Shown here piece after piece: positions 42,552 to 51,227 of a stretch of DNA of 64,000 nt. The notes below the pieces were generated by a model, which was given only the letters and a program-made list of their open reading frames with translations, was not told where the DNA came from and did not search any database. The stretch is from assembly GCF_001421705.1 (NCBI RefSeq), contig NZ_LMKO01000027.1:62001-126000 (forward strand), in the 5' to 3' direction. Numbering within the stretch: position 1 is the stretch's first letter; every line of letters begins with the position of its first letter. The translations under genes and the position numbers were made by a program. Source of the DNA: Xylophilus sp. Leaf220 (GTDB lineage: Bacteria; Pseudomonadota; Gammaproteobacteria; Burkholderiales; Burkholderiaceae_C).

Positions 42552-43427
42552 TCAGTCGTGCCAGTAGAGGCGGGTGGGGTTGTCGACCAGCAGCTTCTGC
42601 AGCAGTGCAGGGTCGTCGGCGAAGAGGGGCAGCAGGTCGACCAGCTGGCCGTCGTCGGGCATCTCGCGCACGTTGGGGTGGGGCCAGTCGGTGCCCCACA
42701 GCACCCGGTCGGGCGCGGCCTCGATGAGCCGGCGGGCGAAGGGCGCCGCGTCGGCATAGGGCGGGCCCTGGGTGGAGAGCGCCTGCGAGATGCGCTCGGC
42801 GCCGCTCACCTTGACCCAGGCGCGCGCGTCCTGCATCAGGTCGAGCAGCATCGCGAAGGCCTGCTGGCCGGTGCCGTGCTCGACCATGGTGCGGCCCATG
42901 TGGTCGATGACGAAGGGCACCGGCAGGGTGTCCAGGAAGCCGCGGTAGGTCAGCAGGTCTTCCGCGTCCAGGTGCAGCACCAGGTGCCAGCCCAGCGGCC
43001 GGATGCGCTCGGCCATGCGCAGCACGGTGGGCAGGTCGGGCGCGCCGCCCAGGTGCCGCACGAAGTTGAAGCGCACCGCGCGCACGCCGGCCGTGTGCAG
43101 GTCCTTCAGCCCGGCATCGGTGATGCCGGCGCCGACCATCGCGACGCCGCGGTAGGTGTCGGGCGACTCGGCGATGGCGGCCAGCATCGCGCGGTTGTCG
43201 TGGCCGTGCACGCTGGCCTGCACCAGCACCACCCGGTCGATGCCCAGCAGCGCGTGCAGCGCGCGCAGCCGGGCGGCGGGCGCGTCCGGCGGGGTGTAGC
43301 GGCGGTCGTCGGCGTAGGGAAACACGTCGCCGGGGCCGAAGACGTGGCAGTGGGCGTCGCAGGCGCCGGCGGGCAGGCGAAAGGCCGGGCGGCTCGGGTT
43401 CGGATGGGGCGGGGGAATGCTCTTCAT
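42552..43427 (-). CDS. ligI: 2-pyrone-4,6-dicarboxylate lactonase, LigI-like (291 aa)
   Basis: Hydrolyses 2-pyrone-4,6-dicarboxylate to 4-oxalomesaconate, the step just before LigJ. The amidohydrolase signature CDAHCHVFGPGDVFPY at residues about 22-38 and the end WGTDWPHPNVREMPDDGQL are characteristic, with VLVQASVHGHDNRAM and FVIDHMGR between. It sits between two Bug receptor genes, separate from the ligJK unit but 2 kb away and on the same strand. A related lactonase of another substrate cannot be excluded. Confidence 0.85.
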   Translation of the reverse strand: MKSIPPPHPNPSRPAFRLPAGACDAHCHVFGPGDVFPYADDRRYTPPDAPAARLRALHALLGIDRVVLVQASVHGHDNRAMLAAIAESPDTYRGVAMVGAGITDAGLKDLHTAGVRAVRFNFVRHLGGAPDLPTVLRMAERIRPLGWHLVLHLDAEDLLTYRGFLDTLPVPFVIDHMGRTMVEHGTGQQAFAMLLDLMQDARAWVKVSGAERISQALSTQGPPYADAAPFARRLIEAAPDRVLWGTDWPHPNVREMPDDGQLVDLLPLFADDPALLQKLLVDNPTRLYWHD

Positions 43428-43445
43428 GGGCGTGGTGGGTAGGGG

Positions 43446-44444
43446 TTACTGCTGGGGAATGCCGGCGCGCTGGATCACGGCCGACCAGCGCTTGATCTCG
43501 GCGTCGAGCAACTGGGCCTGCTGCTGCGGCGTGCTGCCCTTGGGCTCCACGCCCAGGTCCTGCAGCCGCTTCCTGACCTCGGGCGAGGCCAGGGCGGCGT
43601 TCGCCTCCTTGTTGAGGCGGGCTACCACCTCGGGCGGCGTCTTCGCGGGAGCGGCCAGCGCGTTCCAGGAGGCCACCTGGAAGCCCGGGGCGCCGCTCTC
43701 GGCCACGGTGGGCACGTCGGGCAGGCCGGCGGCGCGGTGCTCGCCCATCACCGCCAGGGCGCGCAGCACCTTGCCGCCGACCTGTGCCATCACCGGGGCC
43801 AGGATCTCCACCGCCACGTCGATCTGGCCGCCCCGCAGCGCGGTCACCACCGCCGGCGTGCCGTTGAAGGGCACCACCTGCGCATCGATGCCGAGCGAGC
43901 TCTTGAACAGCTCGCCCGCCAGGTTCTGGGTGCTGCCGACGTTGATGGTGCCGATGTTGAGCTTGCCGGGGTTCGCCCTGGCGTAGGCCAGCAGCTCGGC
44001 CAGCGACTTGAACCTGCCCTCGGCCGAGGCCAGCACCGCCAGGTCGAAATACCCCAGCATCGACACCGGCGCGAAATCCTTGACCGTGTCGTAGGGCAGC
44101 GACTTGAAGAGCCCCACGCTCACCGCGTTGGCGTTGGACATCAGCAGCAGCGTGTGCCCGTCGGGCGCGGCCTTGGCGACGGTATCGGAGGCCACCACGC
44201 CGCCGGCACCGGGCTTGTTGTCGACCACGATGCTCTGGCCGAGCGACTCGGACATCTTCTGCGCCACGCTGCGGGCGGTCAGGTCGGCCACGCCGCCGGG
44301 GCCGAAGGGCACGACCAGGCGGATCGGCCGGTTAGACGAAGGCTGGGCCTGCGCGGCCGGCACGCCGCAGCCGGCGGCCAGCGCCAGCGCCAGCAGCATC
44401 CACCCGGCGACGGTGCGACGCCGGGGTCGTGGTTCTTGTCTCAC
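43446..44444 (-). CDS. Bug-family tripartite tricarboxylate receptor, second copy (332 aa)
   Basis: AAGGAG lies just before the GTG at 44444, which I prefer to the ATG-like start at 44474. The signal peptide ends AQA before Gln (residues about 32-34). Family blocks: RPIRLVVPFGPGGVADLTAR, VVDNKPGAGGVVASDTVAKA, IGTINVGSTQNLAGELFKSS and LPDVPTVAESGAPGFQVAS. It is upstream of the LigI-like gene and the pair likely forms an uptake-plus-catabolism unit. The ligand is unknown. Confidence 0.92.
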   Translation of the reverse strand: MRQEPRPRRRTVAGWMLLALALAAGCGVPAAQAQPSSNRPIRLVVPFGPGGVADLTARSVAQKMSESLGQSIVVDNKPGAGGVVASDTVAKAAPDGHTLLLMSNANAVSVGLFKSLPYDTVKDFAPVSMLGYFDLAVLASAEGRFKSLAELLAYARANPGKLNIGTINVGSTQNLAGELFKSSLGIDAQVVPFNGTPAVVTALRGGQIDVAVEILAPVMAQVGGKVLRALAVMGEHRAAGLPDVPTVAESGAPGFQVASWNALAAPAKTPPEVVARLNKEANAALASPEVRKRLQDLGVEPKGSTPQQQAQLLDAEIKRWSAVIQRAGIPQQ

Positions 44445-44582
44445 GGGGTCTCCTTGGAATGCGGCGCGCGGCATCGCTCCGCCGCGCCATGCGCCACTAT
44501 TCCCGGCTGCGCGATCCGGGGCTACCCGCCTGCGGCACTGTTAGATATAGCGGCGCGGCATGGCGCGCCGACAGCAGTCGCC

Positions 44583-45506
44583 TCAGCGGTCGAGCACCCG
44601 GTCGCCCGCGATCTCCGCCGCGCCGACCCGCACCAGGTCGTCGACCACGGCCTGCACCCAGGCCGCCATCGGTGCACCGTCGGCGAAGTGGCCCGCGTGC
44701 AGCGACCGCAGCAGCGGCACGCCGCAGGCCCAGTCCGACAGCCGGTCGCGCGGCACCTGCCGCCACTCCAGCAGCTTGAACTTCACCAGCACCTTGGCGG
44801 CATGCAGCGCGTGCCTGGCCGGGTGCTGCACGAAGCCGTCGAGCCGGCGGCGGGCGATGGCCAGGGCGGCCGCCACGTCCTGGAACACCGCGCCGTGCCC
44901 GGGCACCACCACCGCGGGCGCCAGCGCCTCGATCAGGTCCAGCGTGGCCGCCACGTCGGCGAAGGCGTGCGCACCCTCGATCTCCGGAAACACCACGCCG
45001 AAGCCGTTCTGCCACAGCGCATCGGCGGCGACCAGCACCCGCGACCGGGGCTCCCACAGCAGCACCGCATGCGGATCGTGGCCCGGCGCGGCGTGCACCT
45101 GCCAGGGCCGCCCGCCCAGGAGCAACGTGTCGCCGGCCGCCAGCACGCCGTCGCAGGCGAAGCGCGGGCACTGCTGGCCGGTAGGGCGGTAGCTGAGTGC
45201 GTCCTCGTCCCAGGCGCGCACCGCGGCGGCCTCGCCGGCCGGCACCAGGGTGCGCACGCCGGGCCAGCGGTGCTGCAGCGCGGCGTTGCCGCCGCAGTGG
45301 TCGCTGTGCAGGTGGGTGTTGGCCAGCAAGGCGAGCGGCCGGCCGGCCAGCGCGGACTCGACCAGCGCCAGGGTCTGGTCGGCATGGGTGCAGTAGCCGC
45401 TGTCGACCAGGGCCGCGGGGCCGTCACCCTCGGGCACGAAAATGATGCCGTTGGCCGAGAGCCAGCCGCGCTCCAGCACCTGCATGCCGGGCGGCAGCTT
45501 CAGCAT
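44583..45506 (-). CDS. Metallo-beta-lactamase fold hydrolase (307 aa)
   Basis: The zinc motif THLHSDHCG (HxHxDH) is at about residue 64, followed by the His in APGHDPHAV, the Asp in VAADALWQ and the His in VVPGHGAVF. These are the ligands of a two-metal hydrolase of the glyoxalase II-like group. The long C-terminal helical part (residues about 210-300) is seen in the larger hydrolases. Substrate unknown. Confidence 0.88.
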   Translation of the reverse strand: MLKLPPGMQVLERGWLSANGIIFVPEGDGPAALVDSGYCTHADQTLALVESALAGRPLALLANTHLHSDHCGGNAALQHRWPGVRTLVPAGEAAAVRAWDEDALSYRPTGQQCPRFACDGVLAAGDTLLLGGRPWQVHAAPGHDPHAVLLWEPRSRVLVAADALWQNGFGVVFPEIEGAHAFADVAATLDLIEALAPAVVVPGHGAVFQDVAAALAIARRRLDGFVQHPARHALHAAKVLVKFKLLEWRQVPRDRLSDWACGVPLLRSLHAGHFADGAPMAAWVQAVVDDLVRVGAAEIAGDRVLDR

Positions 45507-45512
45507 CGAATC

Positions 45513-45560
45513 GGCCTCCGGCCGGCGCTGCGTGCCGGCCGCCAGCTATGAAAATGATAG
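45513..45560 (+). repeat. AGCTAT-type dispersed intergenic repeat, copy F
   Basis: GGCCTCCGGCCGGCGCTG, CGTGCCGGCC, then AGCTATGAAAATGATAG. It is a more diverged copy, with the CTGTAG block replaced by CTCCGG. It lies between the metallo-hydrolase start and the end of the acyl-CoA synthetase gene. Confidence 0.55.
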
Positions 45561-45588
45561 TAGAGGCCCCGGCGGGCCGGCGGCGGCC

Positions 45589-47280
45589 TCACGCCTTCGC
45601 CCGCAGCTCCCGGCGCAGGATCTTGCCGACGTTGGTCTTGGGCAGCGCCTCCCGGAACTCGACCTGCCGCGGCCGCTTGTAGCCGGTGAGCCGGTCGTGG
45701 CAGAAGCGCAGCACGTCGTCCTCCGACAGCGACGCGTCGCGCCGCACCACGAAGAGCTTGATCGCCTCGCCCTGCTTCTCGCAGGCCACGCCCACCGCGG
45801 CGCACTCGACCACGCCGGGGCAGAGCGAGACCACGTTCTCCAGCTCGTTGGGGTACACGTTGAAGCCGCTCACCAGGATCATGTCCTTCTTGCGGTCGAC
45901 GATGCGGGTGGTGCCGCCGGCGTCCATCGTCGCGATGTCGCCGGTGCGCAGGTAGCCGTCCTCGGTGAACGCGCGGGCCGTCTCCTCGGGTTGGTTCCAG
46001 TAGCTGCGCATCACGTTGGGGCCGCGGATGCACAGCTCGCCCGGCTGGCCGTAGGGCAGGGTGATGCCGGCGTCGTCCTTGATCGCGATGTCGATGCCCG
46101 GCAGCGGCAGGCCGATGGTGCCGCTGAAGCCGGTGGCGGTGACCGGGTTGTTGGTGCCGATGGCGCAGGTCTCGCTCATGCCCCAGCCCTCGACCATAGC
46201 GCAGCCGGTGGTCTGCTGCCAGGCCTGCGCCGTGCCTTCGGAGGCCGCCATGCCGCCGGCCTGCGACACCAGCAGGTGCGAGAAGTCGAGCGACTTGAAC
46301 TCCGGGTGCTGCAGCAGCGCGTTGAACAGCGTGTTGACCGCCGGCAGCATGTGGAAGGGCCGCTTCTTGAGCACCGCGACGAACTTCGGGATGTCGCGCG
46401 GGTTGGGGATAAGCGTCAGGTGCGAGCCTTGGCGGATCGCCAGCAGGCAGAGCGTCAGCGCGAAGATGTGGTACAGCGGCAGCGCCGCGATGCCGTTGAC
46501 CTGCGCCATGTCCCCGGTGCGGGCCAGCGCCGGGCCGAACCAGGCCTCGGCTTGCAGGGTGGCGGCCACGATGTTGCGCTGTGTCAGCTCGGCCCCCTTC
46601 GAGAGTCCGGTGGTGCCGCCGGTGTACTGCAGGAAGGCTGGATGGTCGAGCGTGGTGCCGTGCGGCGCCAGGGGGTGCGCAGCCCCGTCCTTCAACGCGT
46701 CGGCCCAGGGGGTGACGCTGCGGCCGCCCGAGAGCGGCAGCGCATAGGCCGGCACCATCTTCGCCAGGTGGCGCACCGCGAAGGTGATCCACGCGCCGTA
46801 GCTGCCGCCCAGCTGGTCGCCCATGGCGGTCACCACCACGTGCCGCACGCCGGTCTGCTCCACCACCTCGGCCAGGGTGTGGGCGAAGTTCTCCAGGATG
46901 ACGATGGCGCTGGCGCCGGAATCGGCCAGCTGGTGGCGCAGCTCGCGGGCGGTGTAGAGCGGGTTGACGTTGACGCAGGTGTAGCCCGCGCGAAGCACCG
47001 CCGCCATCGCCACGGCGAACTGCGGCACGTTGGGCAGCATGACCGCCACCCGCGCGCCCGGCGCCAGTCCGCGCGACTGCAGCCAGGCGCCGAGCGCGGC
47101 AGAGAGCTTGTCCAGCTCGCCGTAGGTCATCCACCGGTCCATGCAGACGGAGAAGCGGCGGTCGGCGTACTGGCGGAAAGCGTCCTCGAGCATCTGCGGC
47201 AGCGAGGCGAAGCGCTCCGGCTCGACGGTGTGCGGCACGCCGTCGGGATAGTGCGCGAGCCAGGGGCGGTCGGTCGTCAT
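45589..47280 (-). CDS. fadD: Long-chain fatty acid-CoA ligase (563 aa)
   Basis: Activates fatty acids to acyl-CoA through an acyl-adenylate. Motifs: P-loop YTGGTTGLSKGAELT at about residue 215, AMP-binding EGWGMSETCAIGTNNP, the hinge DGYLRTGDIATMDAGGTT with its Asp and RIVDRKKDMILVSGFNVYP, and the C-terminal Lys in LPKTNVGKILRRELR. Length fits FadD (about 560 aa). Followed closely by the metallo-hydrolase gene. Confidence 0.9.
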   Translation of the reverse strand: MTTDRPWLAHYPDGVPHTVEPERFASLPQMLEDAFRQYADRRFSVCMDRWMTYGELDKLSAALGAWLQSRGLAPGARVAVMLPNVPQFAVAMAAVLRAGYTCVNVNPLYTARELRHQLADSGASAIVILENFAHTLAEVVEQTGVRHVVVTAMGDQLGGSYGAWITFAVRHLAKMVPAYALPLSGGRSVTPWADALKDGAAHPLAPHGTTLDHPAFLQYTGGTTGLSKGAELTQRNIVAATLQAEAWFGPALARTGDMAQVNGIAALPLYHIFALTLCLLAIRQGSHLTLIPNPRDIPKFVAVLKKRPFHMLPAVNTLFNALLQHPEFKSLDFSHLLVSQAGGMAASEGTAQAWQQTTGCAMVEGWGMSETCAIGTNNPVTATGFSGTIGLPLPGIDIAIKDDAGITLPYGQPGELCIRGPNVMRSYWNQPEETARAFTEDGYLRTGDIATMDAGGTTRIVDRKKDMILVSGFNVYPNELENVVSLCPGVVECAAVGVACEKQGEAIKLFVVRRDASLSEDDVLRFCHDRLTGYKRPRQVEFREALPKTNVGKILRRELRAKA

Positions 47281-47496
47281 GCGGCTTGTCTCCTTGGGGT
47301 GGTGGGAAGGCGGCACCGGCCTTCGGTCGGCTCCGGGCCTGACCGGACCATTGTGGAAGTGCGGGCGACGACGGGGGAGGGGGCTTTCCTTGAGGTGGGT
47401 TGCGTTGGCGACAGGGCGCCGGTGGCGCGGCGCGGCGGCAGGAGGGTGTGCGAGGATCGCGGCTCTTTTTTCCACCGCCCACTTCGCCCACCCCCC

Positions 47497-48420
47497 ATGC
47501 TCGCGCGCCTGCAGCAATGCATAACCCTCGGATTGCTCGCCGTCGCGGCCGCCTGGCTGGCCCTCTGGTGGCCGCATTCCCCGGCGGTCGCCGTGGCGGG
47601 AGCCCTGGCGACGCTGTTCGGCTACACCGGTTTCCTGGCGACCGAAAGCGTGCTGATGGCGCGCGCCCACCGGGGCGACCCGGCGCCGAAGCCGACGCCC
47701 GGCCAGATGCTGCGGGCGTGGCTGCACGAATGCGTCACGTCGCCGCGCGTCTTCTACTGGCGCCAGCCGTTCTGGTCCCGGGCGGTGCCCGACCACCTGC
47801 CGGCCGACGGCAGCGCCCGGGGCCGGCGCGGCGTGGTGCTGGTGCACGGCCTGGTCTGCAACCGCGGCTTCTGGACGCCGTGGCTGCGGGCGCTGCGCCA
47901 GCGCGGCCATCCTTTCGTGGCGGTGAACCTGGAGCCGGTCTTCGGCCCGATCGACGGCTACGCCCCCGCGATCGACGCCGCCATCGCCCGGCTGCAGGCC
48001 CTCACCGGCCGTCCGCCGGTGCTGGTCTGCCACAGCATGGGCGGGCTTGCGGCGCGCGCCTGGCTGCGCTGGGCACGGGGGCGGGGAGACGAGGACGCCG
48101 CGGCCCGCGTCCACCGCATCGTCACCATCGGCACGCCGCACCACGGCACCGCGCTGGCGCACCACAGCCGCGGCGAGCACGCGCTGCAGATGCGGCCGGG
48201 CAGCGACTGGCTGGCCGCGCTGGCGCGGTCGGAGCCGGCCGGGCAGGCGGCGCTCTTCACCTGCTGGTATTCCCACTGCGACCATATCGTTTTCCCCTGC
48301 AGCACCGCCACCTTGCCGGGTGCCGACAACCGCTTCGTCGCCGGGCTGCCGCATGTGGCGCTGGCGTTCCACCCGCCGCTGGTGCGGGCGGTGCTGGACG
48401 AGGTCGGGCGGGGCGGCTGA
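47497..48420 (+). CDS. Membrane-anchored alpha/beta hydrolase (lipase-like, 307 aa)
   Basis: Two hydrophobic segments at the N-terminus (about residues 7-27 and 30-50) anchor the protein. The hydrolase domain starts with VVLVHGLVCNRGFW (oxyanion strand), has the nucleophile serine in VCHSMGGLAARAW and a catalytic His region near PHVALAFHP. The IVTIGTPHHGTALAHHSRG block is typical of triacylglycerol lipase-like esterases. It is divergent from the fatty-acyl-CoA ligase gene, which suggests use of released fatty acids; that link is inferred. Confidence 0.85.
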   Translation: MLARLQQCITLGLLAVAAAWLALWWPHSPAVAVAGALATLFGYTGFLATESVLMARAHRGDPAPKPTPGQMLRAWLHECVTSPRVFYWRQPFWSRAVPDHLPADGSARGRRGVVLVHGLVCNRGFWTPWLRALRQRGHPFVAVNLEPVFGPIDGYAPAIDAAIARLQALTGRPPVLVCHSMGGLAARAWLRWARGRGDEDAAARVHRIVTIGTPHHGTALAHHSRGEHALQMRPGSDWLAALARSEPAGQAALFTCWYSHCDHIVFPCSTATLPGADNRFVAGLPHVALAFHPPLVRAVLDEVGRGG

Positions 48421-48478
48421 CGCACCACATCCCCAGGCGACCCGCTGGTGCGCGTGCGGGCGCCGGCGCCGGCTGAAT

Positions 48479-48497
48479 GCGAATGACTTAGAATCCG
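48479..48497 (+). promoter_or_regulatory. Weak Fur-like site upstream of the flavoprotein reductase
   Basis: GCGAATGACTTAGAATCCG matches the Fur consensus at about 8 positions and shares the ATGCGAAT core with the site at 30560. It lies 140 bases before the start of a gene that fits iron reduction. Support is slight. Confidence 0.22.
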
Positions 48498-48637
48498 CCG
48501 CCTTCCTGCCTGCTGCTTAGGCGGCGGGTGCCGGTGCCTGGAACGGCCCATCGTTCGGGTCGGCGGCGCTCCTGCCGCGTCCGGCCCGCATCCTGCGGCG
48601 CCGGCACCGTGCCTCTCCATTCCCTCGTCCGCCGCCC

Positions 48638-51217
48638 ATGCCGCTGTTCAAGAAAATCTGGTTCCAGCTGCACTGGTTCATCGGCATCACCGCCGGCACG
48701 GTGCTGATCGCGATCGGGCTCTCGGGCGCGGCGCTGTCGTTCCAGGACGAGCTGCTGGACCTGTTCAACCCGGCCACCGCGTCGATGCCGGTGCGCCCCG
48801 GCCAGCCGCTGCTGACGCCGCAGCAGCTGGTCGACGCCGCGCGCGGCGCCGGGCAGGGGCAGGCGGTGCAGCGGGTCACCGTGTTCGCCGATCCGACGCT
48901 GCCGGCGCAGATCGCCTTCGCGCCGCTGCCCGGCCAGCGCCGCGGGCTGGCGGTGCGGGCCGATCCGGTGAGCGGCGAGGTGCTGCCGGCGCAGCGCGGC
49001 GCGGCCTTCTTCGACTGGGCCGAGCGGCTCCACCGCTGGCTGCTGCTGCCGCGCGACACCGGCAAGCCGATCACCGGCGCGCTGGCCGCCTGCCTGCTGC
49101 TGCTGTCGCTCTCGGGCCTCTACCTGCGCTGGCCGCGGCGTCCGCTGTCCTGGCGCACCTGGCTGACATTCGACACCCGGCTCGCCGGCCGGTCGTTCCT
49201 GTGGGGGCTGCATTCGGTGCTGGGCACCTGGGCGCTGGCGGCCTACGTGGTGTTCACGCTGAGCGGCCTGTACTGGGCCTTCGACGCGGTCCGCGCACCG
49301 GTGGACCGCTGGGCCGGCGCGCCGCCGCGCATGGCCGCCGCACCGCGCGCGGCCGATGCGGGCGGCCCGCCGGCGGCACCGGATCTGGCGCCGGCGTGGC
49401 GCCGCTTCGTGGATACCGCGCCCGGCTGGCAGCTGGCGCAGTGGCGCCTGCCCGAGCGCGCCGGGCAGCCGGTGCAGATCTTCTGGCTGGGCGAAGACCC
49501 GGCCCACGACCGCGCCCGCAACCGGCTGCACCTGCGGCCCGACGGCAGCGTGCTGCTCGACGAGCGCTATGCCGACCTGCCGCGCGGCCGGCGTTTCCTG
49601 GGTGCGATCTACCCGCTGCACCTGGGCAGCTATTTCGGCCTGCCGGGCCGTATCGCCATGATGCTGGCCAGCCTGTGCCTGCCGCTCTTCGCGATCACCG
49701 GCTGGATGCTGTACCTGGGCCGGCGCCGTGCCGCGCGGGCGGTGCGGCGCGAGCGCGAAGCGCTGCAGGCCGCTGCGACGAACGTGTCGCCCGCCGCGGC
49801 CGGCGAGGCGGTGCTGGTCGCCTTCGCCAGCCAGTCGGGCCGAGCGGAGCGGCTGGCGGTGCGCACCGTGGCCGCGTTGCGGGCTGCGGGCGCGGCGGCC
49901 ACGCTGGTGCCGGTGGCACGACTCGGCACCGAGCAGCTGCGCCACCACCGCCGGGTGCTGCTGGTCGCCAGCACCTTCGGCGAGGGCGATCCGCCCGACA
50001 TGGCCCGCCGTTTCGCCCGCACCCTGGCCCAGACCGAGGGCGTGGTGCTGCCGCACCTGCAGTTCGGCCTGCTGGCGCTGGGCGACCGGCAGTACGCCGC
50101 GTTCTGCGGCTTCGGCCACGGGCTGGCCCACCACCTGCAGCGGCTGGGCGCGCAGCCCCTGTTTCCGCCGGTCGAGATGGACGGCGAGGACCCGTCGGCC
50201 TGGGCCCGCTGGCAGTCGGCCCTCGGCCGGCACCTGGCACTCGCCTTGCCACAGGCGGCCGACGGGGCCGCCGCCGCAGGGCCGGAGGCGGAACCCGCCC
50301 GACCGTGGCGGCTGGTGGAGCGGCGCCTGTTGAACCCCGGCAGCCTGGGTGCGCCGCTGTTCCTGGTGGCGCTGGCGCCGCCCGCGGGCGTGCCGGCCGC
50401 GTGGCAGCCGGGCGCGCTGGTGGAGGTGTTTCCCCGGCATGCGGCCGACGGGGTCGCCTCGGTGCTGCACCGCGAAGGCTGGGACGGCGCCGCGCCGGTC
50501 GTGGGTCCGGAAGGTGCCTCGACCCTCGCGGCGCTGCTGGCCGGCAGCGTGCTGCCCGCGCCCGGTGCGCAGGCGCCGGGCCTCGCACCGCAGCGGGTGG
50601 CCGACGGGCTGCGGCCGCTGGCGCCGCGCCGGTACTCGGTCGCCTCCTTGCCGGCCGACGGCACGGTGCAGCTGCTGGTGCGGCAGGTGCGCCACGACGC
50701 GGGGCTCGGGCTCGCCTCGGGCTGGCTCACCGCACACACGCCGCCCGGGTCGGAGGTGGCTCTGCGGCTGGAGGCGAACCCGGGCTTCGCGCTGGCCGCG
50801 GGCGACGCGCCGGCGATCTTCGTCGGCAACGGGTCGGGCTATGCGGGTTTGCGGGCGCTGCTGCTGGCGCGGATCCGGGCCGGCCACGGCCGCAACTGGC
50901 TGCTGTTCGGCGAGCGCCAGCGGGCGCACGACGGATTCTGCGAGGACGAGACCGCCGACTGGCAGGCCCGGGGCCTGCTGGCGCACCGCGACTTCGCCTA
51001 CTCGCGCGACCAGGCCGGGCGGGTCTACGTGCAGGACTGCCTGCGGGCCGAGGCGCCCCGGCTGCGGCAGTGGATCGGCGAGGGCGCGACGCTGTACGTC
51101 TGCGGCAGCCTGGACGGGATGGCCGCCGGGGTGGATGCGGCGCTGGCCGAACTGCTGGGCGCAGACGCGGTGGAAGACCTGATCGCCGACGGCCGCTACC
51201 GGCGCGACGTGTACTGA
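48638..51217 (+). CDS. PepSY-flavodoxin-FNR fusion, putative iron/siderophore reductase (859 aa)
   Basis: A membrane-bound electron-transfer chain in one protein. Residues about 1-370 are a PepSY transmembrane module with four helices (FQLHWFIGITAGTVLIAIGL, WLLLPRDTGKPITGALAACL and others) and His residues for haem. Residues about 385-530 are a flavodoxin (VLVAFASQSGRAERLAVRT, LVASTFGEGDPPDMA, LALGDRQYAAFCGFG). Residues about 560-859 are a ferredoxin-NADP reductase of the sulfite-reductase flavoprotein type (RRYSVASLP for FAD, FVGNGSGYAGLRALL and LYVCGSLDGMAAGV for NADPH). The likely path is NADPH to FAD to FMN to haem to a periplasmic ferric siderophore. The domains are clear; the substrate is inferred. 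Confidence 0.87.
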   Translation: MPLFKKIWFQLHWFIGITAGTVLIAIGLSGAALSFQDELLDLFNPATASMPVRPGQPLLTPQQLVDAARGAGQGQAVQRVTVFADPTLPAQIAFAPLPGQRRGLAVRADPVSGEVLPAQRGAAFFDWAERLHRWLLLPRDTGKPITGALAACLLLLSLSGLYLRWPRRPLSWRTWLTFDTRLAGRSFLWGLHSVLGTWALAAYVVFTLSGLYWAFDAVRAPVDRWAGAPPRMAAAPRAADAGGPPAAPDLAPAWRRFVDTAPGWQLAQWRLPERAGQPVQIFWLGEDPAHDRARNRLHLRPDGSVLLDERYADLPRGRRFLGAIYPLHLGSYFGLPGRIAMMLASLCLPLFAITGWMLYLGRRRAARAVRREREALQAAATNVSPAAAGEAVLVAFASQSGRAERLAVRTVAALRAAGAAATLVPVARLGTEQLRHHRRVLLVASTFGEGDPPDMARRFARTLAQTEGVVLPHLQFGLLALGDRQYAAFCGFGHGLAHHLQRLGAQPLFPPVEMDGEDPSAWARWQSALGRHLALALPQAADGAAAAGPEAEPARPWRLVERRLLNPGSLGAPLFLVALAPPAGVPAAWQPGALVEVFPRHAADGVASVLHREGWDGAAPVVGPEGASTLAALLAGSVLPAPGAQAPGLAPQRVADGLRPLAPRRYSVASLPADGTVQLLVRQVRHDAGLGLASGWLTAHTPPGSEVALRLEANPGFALAAGDAPAIFVGNGSGYAGLRALLLARIRAGHGRNWLLFGERQRAHDGFCEDETADWQARGLLAHRDFAYSRDQAGRVYVQDCLRAEAPRLRQWIGEGATLYVCGSLDGMAAGVDAALAELLGADAVEDLIADGRYRRDVY

Positions 51218-51227
51218 GCCGCGCCGT

